This document shows, in pieces, positions 38,753-40,565 of a stretch of DNA of 40,565 nucleotides. The notes beneath the pieces are model-generated. The model saw only the letters and a program-made list of their open reading frames with translations. It had not been told where the DNA came from and searched no databases. Made by a program: the position numbers and the translations under genes. This DNA is from an uncultured bacterium (GTDB lineage: Bacteria; Cyanobacteriota; Vampirovibrionia; Gastranaerophilales; Gastranaerophilaceae), in NCBI GenBank assembly GCA_902765215.1, contig CACWZA010000015.1, forward strand, positions 1-40,565, in the 5' to 3' direction. Numbering within the stretch: the stretch's first letter is position 1; each line of letters opens with the position of its first letter.

Positions 38753-40565
38753 TTATGTAACAGGAGTTTCATTATGATTGAAGTTTGCGTAAACATTCAA
38801 CAATGATGTGATATCAGTTTCATTACCACTGTTCAATACAGCATCAACAGATTTATAAGCAGTTGTACTTGATGTAAACCAAGCCGTTACTGCACTCTTT
38901 AACCCGTCAATATCATATTTTGAGTCGTCTGCACAACTAATAGTCAACTTATCAACTGACTTACCGGAGATTTTAACCCCATCAGTAATGCTTGATTCTA
39001 TGTCCTCAACTAATGCTACATTCTTACCGAATGAGAAACCTTTCTTCTTGTTGAATGTACCGTCAAAGAACAATGTCAATGAGTTATCAGCCAACTTGAT
39101 TGTATCAGCCCCTTTCTTATCAGTAATAGCAGCAAGCCCGTCAAAGTTTGTAACATCACTAAAGTCATAAGTATCATTACCTTTAGAATCTGTGATTAGA
39201 GAATAGTCGCCTTCATCTAAAGATGTAAATACATACTTATCATCACCTGCTCCGCCTTTGATTGTGTTATAACCACCATCAATAATAAATGTATCATCAA
39301 AACTACCTGATGTGATAGCGTTATAACCATCATTAACATTGATAGTATTACCGACTTTTTCGTATTTTTTTGTTTCTGCATTTAAGACTTTACCACCGTT
39401 ACCGGCATTGATAGTGTTATAACCGCCATTGATTTCAAATGAGTCAATGCCTGAGCCGGATTTGATTGTGTTATTACCATTCTTGATTACAAATTCATCA
39501 CGACCGCTACCTGATGTAACTTTGTTAATACCACCGTTAATCTCAATTTCGTTGTGAGTATAAGCGCCTGGTAAAGTGCTATCAGTTGTTTTGGCATTAC
39601 CGAGTTTAACTGTATTTAAACCGTTAGATAATTCAACATCGTTGCTACCGTTGCCAAGTTTAATATTATTAGAACCTGCGCTTACACTGATTGTATTGTC
39701 ATTATTGCCCGCAGTAACTTTGTTAGCACCCATACTGTCTAGTTTTACAATGTTTTGACCTGCTCCAACATTGATAGTGTTAGATGAGTATAAATTTGTT
39801 TCCACATAGTCATTACCGGCACCTGTTGTAATCTTATTTGTACCTGCAATTTCAACAATATTGTTGTTTCCGCCTTTTAAAGTAACTGCATCATTGAAGT
39901 CTGAACCTGTAACAGTGTTATTAGCAACTTTACTGTTATTAGTAAATGTTATGCCCTTTGCTGTTTCAGAAATATATCTTGAAGCATTGATATCCATATC
40001 TGAATCATCGTTCTTAACAACGATTTTGCCACCTTTTGCTTTTTCAAAATCTTCAGCACCCTTAACTTCATCAGCGATTTTGTATTCGCCATTTATATCG
40101 TTAATAGTTGCTCTGGTTTCTGATTTAAAGTAGTTTGCGACAGTTACAGAATTACCGTCATCTGTTAGAATAACTAAATCATCTCCTGATTTTTCGATGT
40201 TTCTGTTTGCTAACTCAATATCAGAGAATTTAACAATATCGCCACCAAAAGCATCAGTGATTAAATCTGCACCAAATGCACCGTTAAATACGAATGTATC
40301 AGCACCTTTACCACCTGTAATAATATCGTTTCCTTTACCACCATTGATTGTGTCATTATTCTTTGTACCTGTGATGTTTTCGTTCAACCAAGAACCTTCG
40401 TAATTTTCAGAAGTCATTGTTACATTAATCAAATCTTCTGCCAAGTTATCTTCAGTACCGTTTACAAATAATGCAGTACCTTCGTGATCAGCTTTAGCAT
40501 AATCTTTGATTGTTGCAGTGATTGTTGCGGTTGTATCTTTAGAAAGAGTTTCTGCATAATCAAAC
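38753..40565 (-). CDS. RTX-like beta-roll repeat protein, 5' partial
   Basis: The C-terminal part (at least 603 residues) of a large, probably secreted Ca-binding surface protein. The frame is open through the window edge: upstream of the in-frame TTG at 40444 another 40 residues are encoded (including ALFVNGTEDNLAEDL), so the true start is outside. Canonical RTX nonapeptides occur early, INGGKGNDIITGGKGADTFVF (visible about 73-93). The middle has over ten looser N-T-I/G-x-G repeats such as GGYNTIKGGAGDD and GGYNTINAGNGG. The last 100 residues are non-repetitive. It has almost no Cys. Type I secretion through a C-terminal signal is expected for the family; no ABC exporter for it is seen beside it. 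Confidence 0.85.
   Translation of the reverse strand, partial: FDYAETLSKDTTATITATIKDYAKADHEGTALFVNGTEDNLAEDLINVTMTSENYEGSWLNENITGTKNNDTINGGKGNDIITGGKGADTFVFNGAFGADLITDAFGGDIVKFSDIELANRNIEKSGDDLVILTDDGNSVTVANYFKSETRATINDINGEYKIADEVKGAEDFEKAKGGKIVVKNDDSDMDINASRYISETAKGITFTNNSKVANNTVTGSDFNDAVTLKGGNNNIVEIAGTNKITTGAGNDYVETNLYSSNTINVGAGQNIVKLDSMGANKVTAGNNDNTISVSAGSNNIKLGNGSNDVELSNGLNTVKLGNAKTTDSTLPGAYTHNEIEINGGINKVTSGSGRDEFVIKNGNNTIKSGSGIDSFEINGGYNTINAGNGGKVLNAETKKYEKVGNTINVNDGYNAITSGSFDDTFIIDGGYNTIKGGAGDDKYVFTSLDEGDYSLITDSKGNDTYDFSDVTNFDGLAAITDKKGADTIKLADNSLTLFFDGTFNKKKGFSFGKNVALVEDIESSITDGVKISGKSVDKLTISCADDSKYDIDGLKSAVTAWFTSSTTAYKSVDAVLNSGNETDITSLLNVYANFNHNETPVT

Noticed and set aside
38753-40444. 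RTX-like gene starting at the TTG at 40444
   Set aside because: The frame stays open and protein-like to the window edge, so this is not the true start.

Overview
The window is AT-rich, gene-dense bacterial DNA from an organism with an outer membrane (TolC and MacA/MacB-type export genes). It combines FolE2, a GH57 protein of the DUF3536 type, a divergent GH13 protein, an orphan FlhB with a FliA-like sigma factor, RTX-like surface protein repeats and many short lineage-specific proteins. Together these best fit a gut Vampirovibrionia/Melainabacteria (Gastranaerophilales-like) genome. This assignment is made from memory of gene families; no search was run.

Layout. 1-768: a small hypothetical gene. 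769-5973 (minus): aroQ followed by a tight tolC-MFP-ATPase-permease tripartite exporter operon, with a palindrome inside its promoter. 6115-8763: folE2 (plus) converging on a ribF/formyltransferase pair (minus). 8890-14545 (plus): a GH13-clan enzyme, an XRE/zinc-ribbon regulator, a TPR-glycosyltransferase and a DUF4422-TPR protein. 14767-17078: two low-complexity hypothetical proteins and aroA. 17080-20365: a large hypothetical protein divergent from flhB, sharing a 166-bp intergenic region with three GTTAAC palindromes, then a FliA-like sigma factor. 20367-22536: a secreted beta protein, tRNA-Leu(CAA), a duplicated tRNA 3' end with a duplicated terminator enclosing a foldable spacer, and two small hypothetical proteins.

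22754-32003 (plus) is the accessory core. It holds four LicD-family phosphotransferases, two TagD-like cytidylyltransferases, a class V PLP aminotransferase, a SAM methyltransferase, a hexapeptide acyltransferase and a FemAB/GNAT-hexapeptide fusion. Most of the first genes are translationally coupled. The likely role is to make one or more CDP-activated small alcohols or amino-alcohols and attach them, with acylation, to a surface glycan. Decayed gene fragments follow it.

32632-38444: a HAD phosphatase, a secreted OB-like protein, GH57, then rimP-nusA behind a promoter plus intrinsic hairpin that looks like an attenuator. 38753-end (minus): the C-terminal part of a large RTX-like repeat protein whose 5' end lies outside the window.

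The GH13 and GH57 enzymes suggest alpha-glucan metabolism. The glycosyltransferase, LicD and acyltransferase genes suggest cell-surface glycan building. Several promoters share an extended -10 of the form TGCTAnnnT, and some genes appear to have little or no 5' leader.
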